57,005 nucleotides of DNA. Origin: an uncultured Leifsonia sp. (GTDB taxonomy: Bacteria; Actinomycetota; Actinomycetes; Actinomycetales; Microbacteriaceae). The notes under the pieces were generated by a model, which was not told where the DNA came from, did not search any database, and saw nothing but the letters and a program-made list of their open reading frames with translations. The stretch is taken from assembly GCF_945957465.1 (NCBI RefSeq), contig NZ_CAMFLC010000023.1:1-57005 (forward strand). The letters run 5' to 3'. Shown piece by piece: positions 55,667 through 57,005 of the stretch (position 1 is its first letter; each line of letters begins with the position of its first letter). The position numbers and the translations under genes are program-made.

Positions 55667-56718
55667 GCGGTATTGCTTTCGGGGGATGCTGCGGCCTGCG
55701 CGGCCGCGGTGGACTCGGTGCGCACCTGGGTGACGGCGGCGTTGATGTTCATGCCCTTGCGCTTCATAGCCCGCGCACGCTCGCCGGCCGAGCGCAGGCG
55801 CGGGTTGACGTACTCGTCGATGCCGAAGTTGATCAGTGCGAGCGAGACGCCGAGCAGCGCGATGCACAGTCCGGCGGGGACGTACCACCACCAGTAGTCG
55901 GGGAAGGCGTTGTTCTGCTGCGCCCAGAACAGGATGGTCCCCCAGTTCAGATTCGAGACCGGGATGACACCGATGAACGCGAGCGTCGTCAGGCCCAGCA
56001 CCGCGGCCGTCATCGTGCCGACGAAGCTCGACGCGATGATCGCCAGCAGGTTGGGCAGCATCTCAACGAGGATGACGCGGTACAGCGGCTCGCCGTTCGC
56101 CCGGGCGGCCTGGATGAAGTCGCGGTTGCGCAGCGACATGGTCTGCGCGCGCAGCACGCGCGCACCCCACGCCCAGCCGGTCAGGCCGAGGACGGCGGCG
56201 ATGAGCGCGAGCGGCGGGTCCTGGAACTGCGAGGCGACGATGATCATCAGCGGCAGGCCGGGGATGACCAGGAAGACATTCGACAGCGCCGACAGCGACT
56301 CGCTCTTCCATCCGCGCAGGTATCCCGCGGTGACGCCGACGATGATCGCGACGACAGTGGCCATGATCGTGGCCAGGAAGCCGACGACGAGCACGCCGCG
56401 GGTCCCGTAGACGAGCTGGCTGAACACGTCCTGCCCGATGTGGGTCGTGCCGAGGAGGTGCGTGAACGACGGCGGCTGAAGCGTCTCGTTCAGATGCTGC
56501 GCGTTCGGGTCGTAGGGAGCGATCCACGGCGCGAAGACGGCGACGAGGATGAAGACGCCCATGATGATGAGGCCGGCGGCCGACTTCGGGTTGCTGAACA
56601 TGGCCAGCGAGACCTTCAGCTGCGACCAGAACGTGGTCTTCTTCCGAGGTTTCGTGTCCACGGCCAGCACGGCCACGGTCTCCGGGGTGCCGACACCGGT
56701 GGAGGTGGGGATGGTCAT
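55663..56718 (-). CDS. Oligopeptide/oligosaccharide ABC permease (DppC/OppC-like)
   Basis: 351 residues from ATG 56718 with GGAGG eight bases upstream. APYDPNAQHLNETLQPPSFTHLLGTTHIGQDVFSQLVYGTR is the OppC signature region before six spans; the EAA loop is FIQAARANGEPLYRVILVEMLPNLLA. A charged C-terminal tail of about 60 residues is unusual. Coupling to a GH3 beta-glucosidase suggests that the cargo is a beta-linked oligosaccharide rather than a peptide. Confidence 0.9.
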   Translation of the reverse strand: MTIPTSTGVGTPETVAVLAVDTKPRKKTTFWSQLKVSLAMFSNPKSAAGLIIMGVFILVAVFAPWIAPYDPNAQHLNETLQPPSFTHLLGTTHIGQDVFSQLVYGTRGVLVVGFLATIMATVVAIIVGVTAGYLRGWKSESLSALSNVFLVIPGLPLMIIVASQFQDPPLALIAAVLGLTGWAWGARVLRAQTMSLRNRDFIQAARANGEPLYRVILVEMLPNLLAIIASSFVGTMTAAVLGLTTLAFIGVIPVSNLNWGTILFWAQQNNAFPDYWWWYVPAGLCIALLGVSLALINFGIDEYVNPRLRSAGERARAMKRKGMNINAAVTQVRTESTAAAQAAASPESNTA

Positions 56719-56720
56719 GA

Positions 56721-57005
56721 TCAGGCCTCCGTCTGACGAGTGCGCGGGTCGAGGATGGCGTAGGCGATGTCCGCGACGATGTTCGCGATCAGCACCGCCA
56801 GGACCAGCACGAGGAAGATGCCCTGCATCAGCGCGTAGTCCTTCGCGTTCGTCGCGTTGAGCAGGAGCAGGCCGATGCCGGGATACGAGAAGACCATCTC
56901 CATGACGATCGTCCCGCTGACGATGAAGCCGATGGCGAGCGCGAAGCTCTGGATCTGCGGGAGCACCGCGTTGCGGGCGGCGTAGCGCCACAGCACGCGC
57001 CGGTT
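56721..57005 (-). CDS. ABC permease (DppB/OppB-like), 5' end beyond window
   Basis: Only the last 94 residues are present. LWRYAARNAVLPQIQSFALAIGFIVSGTIVMEMVFSYPGIGLLL is the conserved end of DppB-type permeases, following the EAA loop. The frame is open to the window edge. It ends two bases before the DppC-like gene start. The substrate-binding protein gene is expected further right. Confidence 0.88.
   Translation of the reverse strand, partial: NRRVLWRYAARNAVLPQIQSFALAIGFIVSGTIVMEMVFSYPGIGLLLLNATNAKDYALMQGIFLVLVLAVLIANIVADIAYAILDPRTRQTEA

Overview
The window is high-GC DNA from an actinobacterium, most likely a member of the Microbacteriaceae (Leifsonia-like). Evidence for this is the strong G/C bias at third codon positions, many GTG starts, -10 boxes placed 6-7 nt before the start codon (leaderless genes), a small protein resembling a Microbacteriaceae-specific family at 37131-37490, and the mix of two-component, MarR, TetR and DeoR regulators. 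No rRNA, tRNA, CRISPR array, complete IS element or phage gene was found.

Layout. Positions 1-4217 look like an accessory segment with less GC-biased codons: an unknown protein, a SAM methyltransferase, a eukaryote-type protein kinase and an unknown membrane protein, followed by about 670 nt without a convincing gene. Positions 4889-15218 form a membrane electron-transfer locus. It holds a 49-aa membrane protein, a b6-type cytochrome b and a partner subunit on the plus strand; a minus-strand operon of an Ala/Pro-rich anchored protein, a small di-heme ferric-reductase-like protein, a NuoF-like flavoprotein and a 3-Cys ferredoxin; a cation/H+ antiporter; then a plus-strand operon of a ferric-reductase/FNR-type oxidoreductase, an FMN-binding protein with a flavinylation motif, the FMN transferase ApbE, and an OmpR/histidine-kinase pair. 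The two electron-transfer operons share a GCGTAAGAA direct-repeat motif in their promoters, which suggests control by that two-component pair.

Positions 15223-32967 hold mostly housekeeping-accessory genes: LysR with a YeiH-type exporter, an ArsR/SRPBCC pair, an HtrA-like protease, a frameshifted alpha/beta hydrolase divergent from a MarR regulator, a cassette of small membrane proteins, a patatin, GNAT, MBL and VOC proteins, a carboxylesterase, an APC permease and a TetR regulator. Positions 33059-34833 encode phenylacetate-CoA ligase and its thioesterase. Positions 34906-35484 hold three copies of a 61-bp palindromic element around a fragment of a GH1 beta-glucosidase gene. Positions 35485-38563 carry a DUF1206 operon, a small conserved protein and two MarR regulators, tied together by CTAGA-N3-TCTAG operators. 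Positions 38629-40854 hold a lipid kinase, an SRPBCC protein and a methyltransferase.

Positions 41602-49865 are a substrate-salvage locus: nucleoside hydrolase, ribokinase-family kinase and DeoR regulator divergent from a complete ABC importer followed by glycerophosphodiesterase and inositol-phosphatase-family genes. The right end has a YibE/F protein, an anchored His-rich protein, a secreted GH6 cellulase, a zinc-free L36 ribosomal protein behind a Zur-like palindrome, and a GH3 beta-glucosidase coupled to oligopeptide/oligosaccharide-type ABC permeases, the last cut by the window edge.

The most unusual structure is an intergenic element present three times (19666-19722, 28957-29013, 32974-33031). 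Each copy is three short dyads of the form ATTCGT/ACGAAT whose centres are exactly 20 bp apart, and each lies directly against the 3' end of one or two genes.
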